Source: Thuidium tamariscinum
Taxonomy: Eukaryota > Streptophyta > Bryopsida > Hypnales > Thuidiaceae
NCBI GenBank assembly: GCA_947034885.2
Contig: OX344753.2
Location: 8,494,001 to 8,558,000 of the forward strand
Length of the DNA: 64,000 nt
Reading direction: 5' to 3'
A program made the translations under genes and the position numbers. Below are positions 1 through 14,694 of the stretch, piece by piece. Numbering within the stretch: position 1 is the first letter of the stretch; each line of letters begins with the position of its first letter. Below the pieces are notes generated by a model that saw nothing but the letters and a program-made list of their open reading frames with translations, was not told where the DNA came from and made no database searches.

Positions 1-2600
1 ACTCGCAGACGAAAAGGATTTATTTCGGGGGTCCTCACTTCCCTTTCACAAGTCCCCCCTCGCTACCCTAACTTTGGACGGCCCGATTCCATCTTTTCTC
101 TTGATCCGACGGCCTAGAGACATCGTCCTCTCCGTCAATTGTTCATGAAAGCAGTAGTTAAGCTTAGAAGAGCCTACAAGTGGCACTTATAGTACGTGAA
201 GGTCAGATTCGGCACCGTAAGTGAGTTTCCACGTCAGATTCTCATGGGTCCGCAACACCTCAGACCATTCACGAGATGACACATGTCACTTTTTTTTCCC
301 TTCAAACATGAATTTAAATTTTTGCCAAATTTAACCTTCATGAATGGGTATGTGGTATGGATTTCAAAGACTACATACCTACCTGCAAGCTTACCATGTG
401 CATATAAATGTAAAGAATTAATTTCAAATTTCAAATTTTTTTAAAAGTATTTTTTAGAGAAGTTTTTTGGACTACCCGGATTGCCCGCCATAGAATGAAA
501 ATGACATATCATGCAATCACTTTTAACCATGTACTCAAAAGTTATGGAAATTGTTGGGTCTTAAAGCTACTCCTCAGGCACACATTGTGTGAAAATTTCA
601 AAGAAAAAAAATAAAAATTCTATGCATAGTGAGCTGCCCAAAATTGCTATGTTGCCAAAAAATGTAGTTTGGTCCTTTAGGGATTAAATGCAAAAAATTG
701 AAAAGATGTCTTCTACTTGAGTATACTTGAGACATGTATATAAGAGTTTAAGGATTATGATTGGCCTTGTCCCAAACATAGGAACTTTTTGCATTACATA
801 CTTACATATTATATACCTATAATTGCATTTCCTAAAAATAGGCATACTTAAAACTAACCCTAGGCTTCTATATTCACATGACATATATTTCAAGCAAGAA
901 TCTCAATGGGATGGTTTTGCAGAATTAGGTGCAAATATGCAATCCACACCTTAAGTTAGATTGTTTGTTTCAAATGTTTCTTTATTATGATGAGATCTCT
1001 AGTACTATGTGTTCTCTAGTCGTGTTCTTTGTACAGGTGGAAAGACCTTTGCAAAGAGGGTTGTATAAGCTTTGTTTCATGGTGTTTGGATGTATGGTGT
1101 AAAAGTATTGAATTTTCAAGTTTTTATGAATTAAATAATTAGAAACTACTTTTATTTTTAGTTATAAAGAGCGTAACCCCTAAATACCCTAGTGTCCTAA
1201 ATTTGACTTCTTTCCAAGAAACATTTGACCATTATAATCTTGTACTTTTGTATGGTGAAGCCTTCCAAAATTTGACCTCTTTTCAAGAAATGTTAGACCA
1301 TTGTAATCTTGTACTTTGTATGGTGAAGCCTTCCACAATTATACCCTCCCTAACACTCTTGCAACGTCCAAAAAATATTTAGAAAGTTTCAACTACTAGC
1401 TGGTTGGTAAAGAGTACATCCGGCCAAGTCTTGATTTCATTTGGTTCTTGCCTTTTTCCATCTAGTGAAAGCGGTCATTTCCTTTTGATAGTGAATTTGA
1501 ACCGGCTAATTTCCCCCTCATCTTATATATGAAGGAGCTCATTTTTCTTGTGTGACACATGAATTCGTTGAATGTCCTTTCACATTTAATTTGAACCAAC
1601 CAAAATTCAAGATTTTATGTCTAAGAATACTTACATATGTACCTACAAAAACCTTGTCAAAATTTTAAACTACTACAAAATTCCAAGGCTCAAAATACAT
1701 GTTCTTATATTTTCAAACATCCTATTTGAATTTTATTCATAACTTTTTTTTGGAAGCTTAAAATCACAAATAGGTTTAGGAAGATGAAATCTAGCTTGAT
1801 TTCTCAACTTTTTTTAGTCCAAAGTTTTTTGAAAAAAATGATTCTACTATACCAAAATGACGTCTAAAATTTTACTTTGAAAACAATTCCTGCATTTTGA
1901 CAATGAGTGGTTAAGCTCTCATCTTCAAATTATCCCATATTCTTTGAAGATTCATGATGGGTAATGAATTTCATTATAGAAGGACCTCTTCCCCCATAAC
2001 TCTCATTGAACATCATTCAAGTAACTCCTTAACTTTGCGATCAAATTCTTTTTTGATGGTAGTCACTTGAAGGTAGTTATTTGAAGGTACCATACTTGAT
2101 TAATTCACATGTAGTGAATTATTAACTTCAGCCACTTTTTCTCAAGTACATGAAGTCAACCATTAATAATTTCTTCACTTTGGATGTCATCAGCTAAAAT
2201 CTAAACATGTCCTTGCAAGATCCTTTAATATTTGTTTATTCCCAATTTCAAATAATTAATTTTCAACCTACTTTGAAGAAATAAAGATAATTTTCCAACC
2301 TATTTTTCATTGTCCACTCAATCTCCACCTTATTCTATTTACATCATGATTTGTTGCCTAATGATTTGAATATCAACCAGTCAAGTTTCAATTTCGATCA
2401 GCTGATTTGTAACTAATTGTTGGTTCTTCCTGGACATTGCGCTCTTGCAATGCCAATGGTCATGTCTCTTAGATCTTATTTTTTAATTGGCAGAGCCATC
2501 TTGAATAACAATTTGTGACAAGCTTTGGGGGCTTCAGTTAGCTATCCCTTTGACATCCCAATGACTGTAGCAATGGCACATGGCTCACTAGTTGCAGAAG
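1..2600. repeat. AT-rich intergenic repeat DNA, no gene seen
   Basis: No long open frame or recognisable gene. The part from about 470 to 692 resembles sequence at 24.36-24.47 kb and 25.50-25.58 kb: all share CTGCCC-type modules, a 'taaccatgta..caaaagt' stretch and a 'ttgccaaaaaa' stretch, and end in a CTTTAGGGATTAA-like terminus, so this is probably one end of a dispersed family of non-autonomous elements. A 69-bp tandem duplication lies at 1199-1336. The rest is A/T-rich with no structure I can name. Confidence 0.5.
1199..1336. repeat. Two-copy tandem duplication, about 69 bp
   Basis: Two adjacent units (about 1199-1267 and 1268-1336) both run from an AAATTTGAC start through AATCTTGTACTTT to TATGGTGAAGCCTTCCA, with only scattered substitutions and small indels. 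It is a local duplication in non-coding DNA with no evident function. Confidence 0.8.
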
Positions 2601-2912
2601 AAGCTTAAATGCACATGACCAGGAGTTCCTCAAAGCGAAGGCTGACTGACGGGCATCAATATCATCTCCATCGTCTGTCACCGTTTGACACGACAGTCTG
2701 ACGAGAGCGACTGCGGTGAGGGCGCCCGGGCAGTGGTGTTGCTCGTATGCGCTCTTCGTTACGTTATAACTTAGCTTCGTGTTTTAGTTCTGCCAGAGCA
2801 ACAGAAAGTTTGTCGCGCTTTCCGCTCTGTAGGATTTGCAGCTTGATTTTCCTCCTAGTAATCGATTCTTTCTGTTTCTTTTGTGGGACTTGCTTGGTGA
2901 AATTAGGACGCG
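2600..2912 (+). promoter_or_regulatory. Upstream region and probable 5' UTR of the ACX1-type gene
   Basis: The base composition changes sharply here from AT-rich repeat DNA to balanced, CpG-containing sequence (for example GAGGGCGCCCGGGC near 2718) just before the acyl-CoA oxidase start codon at 2913. This fits a promoter plus 5' UTR. I see no convincing TATA box, and the transcription start cannot be placed. Confidence 0.4.
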
Positions 2913-5900
2913 ATGGCGGTCGATTATTTGGCTGAGGAGCGGGCCACGGTACAGTTCGATGTGCAAGCTATGAAGGTGTATTTGGCAGGAGGCCAGCGGG
3001 ATTACGAAATTTCAACGAAGATGGCGCACCTCGTGGCTAACGATCCGGTATGATTTCTTGATGTCTTGAGCTTCGCTGGGGTGTAAGTTGGAATTGAAGT
3101 TTATTGAAGGGTTTGGAGAATAGAATTTGTGCTGAAAGTTTGATGAGGGCAGGGCACTGATTGTAGATCGTTTCAGCTCCTTATTTTTCCAGATTTGTGG
3201 ACGAATCTACGAGATTGGAGTGGTGAATAGCGCTTAAGTAGAATTGATTTGACGAGTTACGCTTCACTTGATGAATATCGGTGAAGTTGTTCGGTAGGAA
3301 TTGAACTTCAAAATTTTGCGGATGTTGGAATGATCGACCTAATTTCAGGGGAATTCTCATTAATTTTCCTTACACTCTCTTTGCCATCCACGATTGAGAG
3401 AATTGCCACATTCTAGTAGGGAATACGTTCGTGTATATTCATAAGGAATGCTGCTTTACGAGTGTCGCCATGAACTGCGTACAGAGAATGATTGAACAAA
3501 ATATTCTGGTTATAATTTCAGAAGGTCTGAACCACTAGTCTATTTTCTTTTCTTTTCTTTTGTATTTTCGTTTTTCATTTTTTCATTTTTTCATATTGCT
3601 ATTTTTGCTAACCATATTAGCAAGAAACAACCAGTTTTTAAGTTAGTTGTGTAAATTTCAAGCATCAAGCTACAGGATCTGTAAATTTTGTTAAGAAACC
3701 TTGGCTTACTTTAACTTTCTGTAGCCTAAAATCATGTATTTTGACTACTCGTTCCGAAGGTCTCCTTTAGCAGAATTACTCTTTTGAATGAACTTTCAGA
3801 GTAGCAATTTGGCTACGTGCATCATAAGTTTCTCAATGATCTGAAGTAGCCAAGCTTCTTCGTTAATAATATTGATCTTGGTATCCTGAATAATTTTATT
3901 TTATGATAATCAGCGATTGAAATTTAAAGATCATCATCATTGACCCGTAGTTAGTTGATTATGAAGACATACTTGTGTTGTCTGCCGATCGCAAGTTGCT
4001 TTGGTTGGAGTGTGAGCTGCCGTAGTTGCAGACATTGTGATGCGGGGAAACTACATGGAACTGACGCGCGCTATTTTCCAGGTATTCTCCAAAGAGGACA
4101 GGGTGAGGCTAGCAAGGAAGGATCTCTACAAGAACTCTCTCAGGAAGGCTGTCCATGCATGGAAGCTTGTTGTAGAGCAAGGATTATCTGGTAAAGTTTT
4201 AGGTTCCTGCTAATTCCAGTTTGTGCTTCTTTTCATTCATGTCCTCCGCCTACGAAAGAGGCGTACGGTTGAGGTAGATATTAGGCTGCAATAATTTCTG
4301 AGTGAAGCGCATGGACTTACCGTGCAGTTACCCGACGATTGCCATCTTCGTTGTCGCATTTACATGGCTCTACTTTGGTTGCAGTTGTATATTGATAACA
4401 AAACTCCTGGATCGGTTGAAATTAGTTCGCCTATCGTTCGTAGAAGATAATGTATCCCCTTCTACAAGCGAGGATTCTTTCCAACTTGCTTGGGCATTAG
4501 TTTTGGAGCTTTATCAGGATGAATAAGCTCGTACTCATATTAATTTTCAAGGATATATATGCTGTTTATCTTCTGGATGTGTCGATTTCTGAGTCATTTT
4601 CTCGTGCTTACAGAGCAGGAGGGCTATAAGCTTCGACATTTCCTTGATGAACCTAATTTCAACGACCTACACTGGGTATGCCTAGTAACTTTAGTCCAAC
4701 ATCATTGTACTGATATGTTGAAAACCTACTTTGACGTCATGAAGCTTGACACAGAACTTATACTAACGCTGAACAGATAATGCAACTTCTCCCTTTTCTG
4801 TAACACCGTGGGTGTGTCCCAGAATAATGAAATTTACCAGATTGCTAGTTAGATTTCTTTTCCTATCTCGACATTCTGGCAATTTTGTCTGATCAAGATG
4901 GGTAAATGGCTGTCATCTTTTCGTAGGGCATGTTCATTCCTGCTATCAAGGGCCAAAGTACCGAGGAGCAACAGCAGAAATGGCTTCCTCTCGCTTACAA
5001 GATGTCCATAATTGGGTGCTATGCCCAGACAGAACTTGGGCATGGTTCAAATGTACAAGGGCTGGAAACTACAGCCACGTTTGATCCTACAACTGATGAG
5101 TTCGTTATGAACAGCCCAACCGTGACATCAACGAAGGTGACTGCCACTCAATAGTCCACTTAAAGTAGTCATTGTCGTCAATGGTCGCTGGATTATAGAG
5201 GAGTTATTTTTGTTCAGGAAGCATTTTGTGATCCGATGTAAGTGAATATCCTTATGAATGAATTGTTTCTCCTTTCTCTTTCTTCTCAGTCTGCTTTACA
5301 TTCTTCTCATGATCCTTAATGACTAGACTATTTCACTTTGGCTTTAGTGGGTTCCGTTGGCAGCGTTTTAGATTTTCCTCTATTTGAGAGCAGATGTCAA
5401 TTCTGTTGGGTTAATTTTTTTCTACCTTACAGAATATTAAATTTTGATTTCTTTTGCATATAAACTTAAGCAGCTTCTTTAAGACTTGGGAATGATTTGG
5501 GATCTCAATATCATTGCTCACGGTGTGGTGTTTTGCAGTGGTGGCCTGGGGGGCTCGGGAAGGCATCAACGCATGCTCTTGTGTATGCTCGCCTGATAAC
5601 TGATAACAAGGATCATGGTATTCATGGTACAGACTTCATCTCCTCATTCGGGTTTCCTGACGTCGTCGATGCAAATAATTGTTCTCAGTTATAGTTCGCA
5701 TTGGTGTCGTACTTTTACGGTATATCATTTTCTCAGGGATGGGAATTCTCGGATCTCGCGTTTGTGTTGAATAATATTTATTCTCATGGCGAGTCTGGTT
5801 TTTCCTGTATGCAGCATTTATTGCTCAAATTCGAAGCTTGGAGGATCACACGCCATTACCTAATGTAACTGTTGGAGACATTGGTGTCAAGTTTGGTAAC

Positions 5901-8900
5901 GGTGGATACAATTCGATGGACAATGGCTTTGTACGATTTGATCATGTTCGCATTCCACGTGACAACATGCTTATGAAGTACTTCCTTGGATCTTTCTAAA
6001 ATTTGATATGTTTGTTGAACTTGAAAGTTGATATTTTAATTTAATGTCAGGAAGATTGATGTGCTCGTTTTTTGAATTATACAGAAAATATTGGCTTGTG
6101 TTGTGTTTACTCGAACATTTCGCCGTGCTCACCTGGTTACAATGTTGAACTGAGTCTGACAGGTTAGCTATGGTTACAAAGGATGGAAAGTATGTGCAAT
6201 CAGACAAGCCGCGTTCCCTTGGTTATGGAGCTATGGTTTTTGTTCGACAAGGAATTATTATTGATGCCTCTATTTATCTTTCACGTGCGGTTACTATTGC
6301 TGTTCGTTACAGCGCTGTACGTCGTCAGTTTGGCAAGAAAGACGAGCCTGGTGAGGTCAAGGTTAGTTCTATGCAAATTCAAAAACTGTTTCGTTCTTTA
6401 ATACCATAGTGATGCCTTAAAAACATTGTTTCTTTTTAAGCTACCTCCATGAGTTTGTGTCATGGTAATGTTTATCTTGCTTATAACAAAGTCTTCAATT
6501 TTTGTATATATTTGAATTTGTAGCACGTTTAGAGTACGCTTGATGGATTTATTGGCTTTGAATTTTCTTTGCCGTGCTTGCCTCATTATTTGCTTTCATT
6601 GTCTGTCGTAGTTGTCTATTCGTCTGAGTGATCTTGAAACATTGTATGACATGTGCTACAGGTTATAGAGTATAGAACACAGCAATCTGGGCTCTTTCCA
6701 CTGCTGGCAACTGTATATGCTTACCGAGCTGTTGGTTTCTGGATGAAATTATTGTACGCTGACGTAATGGAGCGTTTGAAAAACAATGATTTTTCTACCT
6801 TGCCGGAGGTGCATGCTTGTACTGCTGGTTTGAAATCTATTACAACATCTGCTACTGCTGTAAGTTTCATGCTCCTTACCTTTCAGGTTCCTCACATTTT
6901 TCTGAATTTCCTTTTTTCCTTCTTTTTTCCCTCAGCACGAATGACAGTTTTTATATGCATGAGAATCCACAGTAGTTTATAATATCTTGAGCTGATGCAG
7001 GATGGAATTGAACAATGTCGAAAACTTTGTGGAGGACACGGCTATCTGTGTGCAAGTGGTCTTCCCGAACTTTATGCTGCCTACGTGCCCGCCTGCACAT
7101 ATGAAGGCGACAATACGATACTTTTGCTTCAAGTACTCATCTCATTTCTATTTTTCTAAACTCGCAGATTAAATTTGCTTGTGAATGTTTTGGTATATTT
7201 TCCGGAGTTTGGAGACTATACTGTTTACGATCGTCATTGTTTTTGTGTAGTACATGGCCTGACAAGAATTGTCTCGTATGTGAAAGTTTATATCCATAAT
7301 TACTGCAGTTCACGATAGTGTTCATCTAACGATTAGACATCGTGGTGGAACAGGTTGCACGTTTTCTGTTGAAGACACTATCACAGATTGGCAATATCAA
7401 ACCTGTTGGTACTGCTGCATACTTGGGGAATGTCAAGCAGCTTTCTACCCAAAACTGCAAGGTTTCTCGAGGTACACATATCTTCCTGTGGTTCAAGGAG
7501 GTTGGAGATGGTTACAATTGCGTGCTTGTTAATATTCTTACGTTCTTTTTCACAGCATTTGTTTTAGCTTCTCAACTATATTAATTATACGTTGAAAATA
7601 TGCATGAATGTGTGCACAGCAGTATGGCACTTCTTAAATAGGACTCTTGTTATCTTGGACAGGCCATGATTGGCTAAATCCGTCAGTCTTATTGGAGGCT
7701 TTTGAGGCAAGATCTGCTCGCCAAGCTGCTGCAGCTGCTTTGCGGTTGGCCAACGGGTCGGGATCAGAGGCTGGCAAGTTCCCTTTACATACAGACCCAA
7801 GCCTATTGATTCTTTTCCCTCTGTTGAATTCCTTAAGAACTCTGTAAGATGTGCGTTTTGCTTGAAGTAAGGTCTGCATTTATGTCACTCGATCCGGCAC
7901 TTGATCAGCTTCATGAATCTGGGGTTTAGGTTCCCTCATTATTTGCGTTTTCTAGGAACTGAGGAACTGAGAGCGCAGCCTTGTGCTGTTTGTGAGCGCT
8001 GAGCAGTACGTGCAAACATGGCATTAAATCCATTGATCCTCTTTTTTGTCAACAGATTTCCAAGAGAATACTCCTGAATTGGTGGAAGCGGCTCGTGCTC
8101 ATTGTCAGTTGATTGTGGTGTCCAAGTAAGTGCCTCGATATTTCTTTTTTGATATGTTTTACGCAAGCTCAACTGAGCTTTCTTTTGATAAATCTCATGT
8201 CCTCATTAGTCTTTCCCTCTTATTTGTTAACTCAAAACTACTAAATTGTGTCCTATTTTAGTCACAGTTGTTATATTGAAAGAAACTGTATGTAAGTTTA
8301 TCGATATTTCGTATGTTGGAATCTTTACTCCAATCTATTGTTGCATTTACAGCTCTTTTTCTGACAATGAATTGTTAACTTACGGATTTGGCCAGGTTCA
8401 TTGAGCATTTACAAACAGAAATTCCTGGTGGAGGCATTAAGGAACAGCTGGAAGTGTTGTGTAATACGTATGCACTTTTTCAAATAATAGAAAACGCAGG
8501 AGACTTCTTGGCAACAGGTTATTTGACTGGAAAACAGATCACCCTCGCCAAGGAACAGTTGAAACAGTTATTTGACAAGGTTCGTTCTCATGAGCTTCTG
8601 AGCTTTTGCAGCCTGTTGTTTGATATGGAAGGGTTTTTGGCCGTGGGTTACTTTGCACAGGCTTTTTCTGCACCTTTTACTTGATACTTTTGAGTGATCT
8701 GTATCAGTGGGTGATGCATGAAACTGTAACTGTTGATTCCCAGAAAAGTGTATTCCATCCCATTTACGCTGGCTCCGCCGGAATGAGAGAACGTTTTTTC
8801 TTACCGACGCAGTAGAATCCTTCTGGTTTACTACTTCTTATAGATGTCATCTCGTTTCTGCATGTATTAACTTGAGACTGGTTTTCTGAGCGCAGATTCG

Positions 8901-9111
8901 ACCAAACGCTGTCGCATTGGTCGATTCTTTCGACCACACCGATGATTTCCTGGGTTCAGCTTTAGGTAGATACGACGGTGATGTATATACTCACCTCTAC
9001 AAGGGTGCTTTCAAAGAGTCTTTGAACGATACAGTAGTTGTGGATGGCTACGAAGACTATCTGAAGCCTCTTCTGACACAAAATTTATGGGGACCACAAT
9101 CCAAGCTGTAG
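2913..9111 (+). CDS. ACX1: Peroxisomal acyl-CoA oxidase, ACX1/ACX5 type (14 exons)
   Basis: Acyl-CoA oxidases catalyse the first step of peroxisomal beta-oxidation, acyl-CoA to trans-2-enoyl-CoA, passing electrons to O2 and making H2O2; in seed plants ACX1 also serves jasmonate synthesis. Exons: 2913-3047, 4082-4190, 4614-4675, 4927-5136, 5539-5626, 5815-5977, 6163-6361, 6662-6859, 7001-7132, 7354-7471, 7663-7773, 8056-8125, 8396-8579, 8896-9111. All junctions keep phase and give 664 residues, the length I recall for Arabidopsis ACX1. Visible landmarks are the FAD/substrate-domain block [15 protein letters not shown] (about 133-147), RRQFG, CGGHGY, and CTYEGDN, whose Glu (about 423) is the family's catalytic base. 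The protein ends in Ser-Lys-Leu, a canonical PTS1 peroxisomal signal. All introns are GT-AG except one GC-AG (donor at 7774). The start [10 protein letters not shown] aligns with the family N-terminus. No defect is visible. Confidence 0.96.
7774..8055 (+). other. GC-AG intron (intron 11 of the ACX1-type gene)
   Basis: The donor reads G|GCAAGT at 7773/7774 and the acceptor is CAACAG at 8050-8055. Only this donor keeps phase: exon 11 must end one base into a codon so that G joins AT to make the Asp codon of the next exon. The nearby GT at 7778 would leave the wrong phase. GCAAGT is the usual strong context for the minority GC donor class. Confidence 0.85.
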
Positions 9112-10782
9112 AGGAGGGTTTAGGCATGATTCTTTCTGTATGGAAGTGGGAGCTACTATCCGCTAACCTGCAATTGTTTTCAGTAATGTGGAGGTCATAG
9201 TTCCGCCAAGTCGACCAGTAAATGTGGGTCGAAAAGAAGCCACGTATTCCATTCTTATTGTGTAGTTCAGAGTAGGCTGTGATGCTGTACCGAGTGCTTT
9301 GGAGATCTAGCATCCGGATGTAGGTGTAGATATTGATTTGTTCTGTAGCGCGTACGAATACCCTACCTTTTTGAATTTCATTTATTCTCTTGTGGCTACA
9401 ATCTGGGAGTAGCAATGCATGATTGGGTATTTTGATTATGGTCTTTTTTCAAGTCAATGCAGAGGGTGTCTATTGCATGTCATTGATTGGATTAAGCTCA
9501 GCATTGTGAGATTCCTGCATGTGAATTACTGAGAATATTCTCTGCAATTAGGATTAATAGAGGCGGTCAACCACCTTGGGATGCAACGTATTTGTCTTGA
9601 TGATACTGCCATAGTATCCCTATTCTCTAATTGGTTTGGATGGTTTAGGGTTGAGATGGTAAAGCCGCTCTTTTGTAGTAACGTGAAAACGTCCAGCCTG
9701 TTTCAATATTGTTCTTTGACAGTATCTTTCTCACCATCATTGGGGTTGTTGGGGAATGAAGGATGGTAGCCGTATTTTACAGGCATCGAAAAATAAGATT
9801 TGACTGCACATTGGGAGCCACATGTGAACCCTGGTGCTTCCAGATGATTCTGGAAAGGAAGAGGTCCCAAGTGAGGGACCTGCGAAAGAAGGGCAGTAGT
9901 GTGGGGGTTCTTAACGTGGCCATTCACGTCTTCTGAGAGTTGATTATGGCTTCGAGGATGGATTTGGGGGTTTAGGTGTTCAATCAATGGTGCTTTACTG
10001 TACTCAACGATGCTAGTCAGACTTGCAATAGTCTTGGAAACGGGTTTTGAAGAATGTGGGTGTTAAGTAACCGAATAAATACAACGTATTGCGCAGGTTC
10101 TGATGTTGCCTTCAAGAGTGCCGAGCAGGACATTGCGTCACTGAGTTCACGTTCTGCAAATTGGGAACTCGTCAGGTATGAGAATAAGACACCGACACAT
10201 TTTGCATTGAGCATAGTTCCCATAGTAGGGGATGGTACTTTTTGTGTTCCGCAGAAGGAGGCAATTCTGGAACGAGACTTCAAAACTCTACGTGCGAGCA
10301 TAATTTCCGACTAGAATTTGGAGCTCAGAATTGCGTCTGAGGGCTCAAAAACGAAAGAAGTCTCGCAGTTAAGAGTCTCGCGCTCTGAAACCCCTGAGTG
10401 ATCAAACTTTTGTAGATTGCTGTTAGCAGGGAACTAACTGATCCAAATAAATGCATGCTTAGGCTTAACAGCTTTTGAAATAATCAAAAGTCTGCATGCT
10501 TGCATTGAGTAGTACAATGCGGGAGAAATCCTCGCCGAGGGCTAACACGGCGAGTTAAATAATTGTCTAGGTTCTAATTCTCTCCTTTGCAATTTTGCAT
10601 AGTGATACTTTACATGAGGAATTTTTCTCGAATCCTTCTCCGACTTGTGTCTGGAGGTACATCTACATTCCCGATTGCAAGATCTGTACACCTGTGGTGG
10701 TCTAGATTGCAACTACATTTTTGTACTTTTGTACATTCATTTATACATAGCAATTAGAGCCTAGGCAGCTGTACAAGAATGA
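9112..10782. other. Convergent intergenic region, 3' ends of two genes
   Basis: This stretch separates the stop codon of the + strand acyl-CoA oxidase from the stop codon of the - strand peroxidase, so it should hold both 3' UTRs and terminators. No recognisable coding sequence is present. An AATAAA occurs at 10,074 on the + strand, nearly 1 kb past the stop, too far for me to assign it as the polyadenylation signal. Short open frames here resemble no family I know. Confidence 0.5.
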
Positions 10783-12928
<2,146 letters not shown>

Positions 12929-13812
12929 CTGACACCCGACGAATGGATCGATCCTCTGCACCTCTCCAATTCACTACTGAACACAAGGTATGGAAATATA
13001 CCAATCCACTCGTTTATCACTCAATTCAGTGATAACTCCGTTAAATTGTCAAATCATCTCTCTCAGGTCTGTCTTGCAAACGCATCACCAGATTGAAACG
13101 GATCATAATTCACCTGAATGAGTGAATTCATAATCCTCCTCTGCAACTGTCAGGAGTCTAGCATCGTCTCCTCTTGCACACAACCTACAGCCATCTCTCT
13201 CTGTCTCTCTCTCAATGTCAGACTGGATTTTGCCACTGAACATAAGAGCACTCACACATCACCCGTCGTGGCGTTGTAATTGCCAAGGATTGAGTAGAAC
13301 TAAGATGAGCTAATTGCAACTTGCACAACTGAGAGAAAGCTCCTCAAGTCCAAGATGATATCAATAAGCTTAGAACATGGATGAGGACTACTACAACTGG
13401 GTATTAATCACAAATAACACTGCACTGCACTCGCCAAGTTCATGACATACACTCATGGATGTCGTAGTTTTAAGTTCTAGAGTATATAAGATAGTGACCA
13501 AGGCCTTGTTCTTTATCTGTCTGTCATCACACGTTTGTATTTTCAATGCCTACTACAGTACTCGTCTCTGACTGCAGGCCGAAATTGGGCGGAAGGAGAA
13601 GAGGCTGCTGCCGTTGCTACTGCTGGAATGTGACGGAGCCAGAAGGGAAGGAAGTCGTGGGGTCTTGCGATCCTGGATGGGCCCTTGGGGGGCTCTATTA
13701 TTTGAGTTTGTCTTTTCTCACGCCAACGACGGCTTGCTTGTCTGTAGCGAAGTTTTCATTCGCCTCTTTTGCATGTGATTATTGATATCCCCCCAAGGAA
13801 AGAGCAAGTCGG

Positions 13813-13850
13813 GCAGGGCGGGGCGGGGCGGGGCAAGGCGGGGCAAGGGA
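13813..13850 (+). repeat. GGGGC short tandem tract, possible G-quadruplex
   Basis: The + strand carries repeated GGGGC units (GGGCGGGGCGGGGCGGGGC, then AAGGCGGGGCAAGGG), giving more than four G-runs of three or four separated by one to four bases. By the usual sequence rule this can fold as a G-quadruplex. It lies about 0.9 kb upstream of the divergent peroxidase; no role is shown. Confidence 0.6.
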
Positions 13851-14647
13851 TGGCATGACCCTACCAAAGCCAGCCCATCGGAAAGCTACTCATTGGGGCA
13901 TCAAAGGTGGAGGTGCTGGACAGATTGTACCACCAACTCGGGCCCAACACGTGGAAAATAATTCCTGTTATATTTGCATGCGGACAGAAGTTGAAACCTC
14001 ATCATTTGGGGCCTCACGGGCATAAAATATTGGCTGCAATTCAAAATAGGGTGTGTGTGGGGTGGCAGTGTGAGTTGAATGGAGGGTGCGCCGGCAGGAT
14101 GGCCAGGCCCGGAGTAAATGAACCAGGGCAAAACTGCTGCCTGGCCGGATGGGCTTGGGCTTGTGATGAGAAGACTGAGGGAAAACATTCAGTCAAACGT
14201 TGCAGCAACTGAGAATTAACATCAGTTGCTATGGAAGAGGGGATCCCGGGGGCACGGGGCATTCCAGGCAGATGTCAGGTTCTGAGATCATGAGAAACAG
14301 GATTGGAAGCCTTCATGACGGAGAAGGAATTGAAGCCTGACTGGGCAACTTTTCTTCAGATTTCCTGACAAAATGAAAAACACCAGTCAGCTCAGGAAGG
14401 GCCATATTATGGCCAGGTACACTGACTTTTCAGTTTTCAGGGCAATAAACTTGAGTTACAATGGGGAAATTACAATTGATATGATCATGTTTTTTCTTTG
14501 GGGAGGGGAGGACAACACAAATAAAGTGGAATTCCATTGTGAAGGTCAATCCCTAAATGCTCAAACTGCATGTGTGTTTTTTGGCAACATGATTGTTTGA
14601 GGACATTGTGTGAAAGTGTTGCAAACTGAACTAATTCGTACAATATC

Positions 14648-14694
14648 CTATATTCAATTCTGTATTCTGTATTCTGTATTCCGTATTCCGTATC
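14648..14694 (+). repeat. TATTCTG/TATTCCG heptamer microsatellite
   Basis: About five to six copies of a seven-base unit TATTC(T/C)G in direct orientation, degenerating at both ends. It is a simple-sequence repeat in non-coding DNA. Confidence 0.7.

Noticed and set aside
1168..1190. Telomere-like TAACCCCTAAATACCCTA sequence.
   Set aside because: Only two imperfect units; too short to be an interstitial telomeric repeat.
12929..12961. Upstream Met (MQRIDPFVGCQ...) as the peroxidase start.
   Set aside because: It would place eleven mostly polar residues before a clean signal peptide; the Met at 12,928 is the better start.
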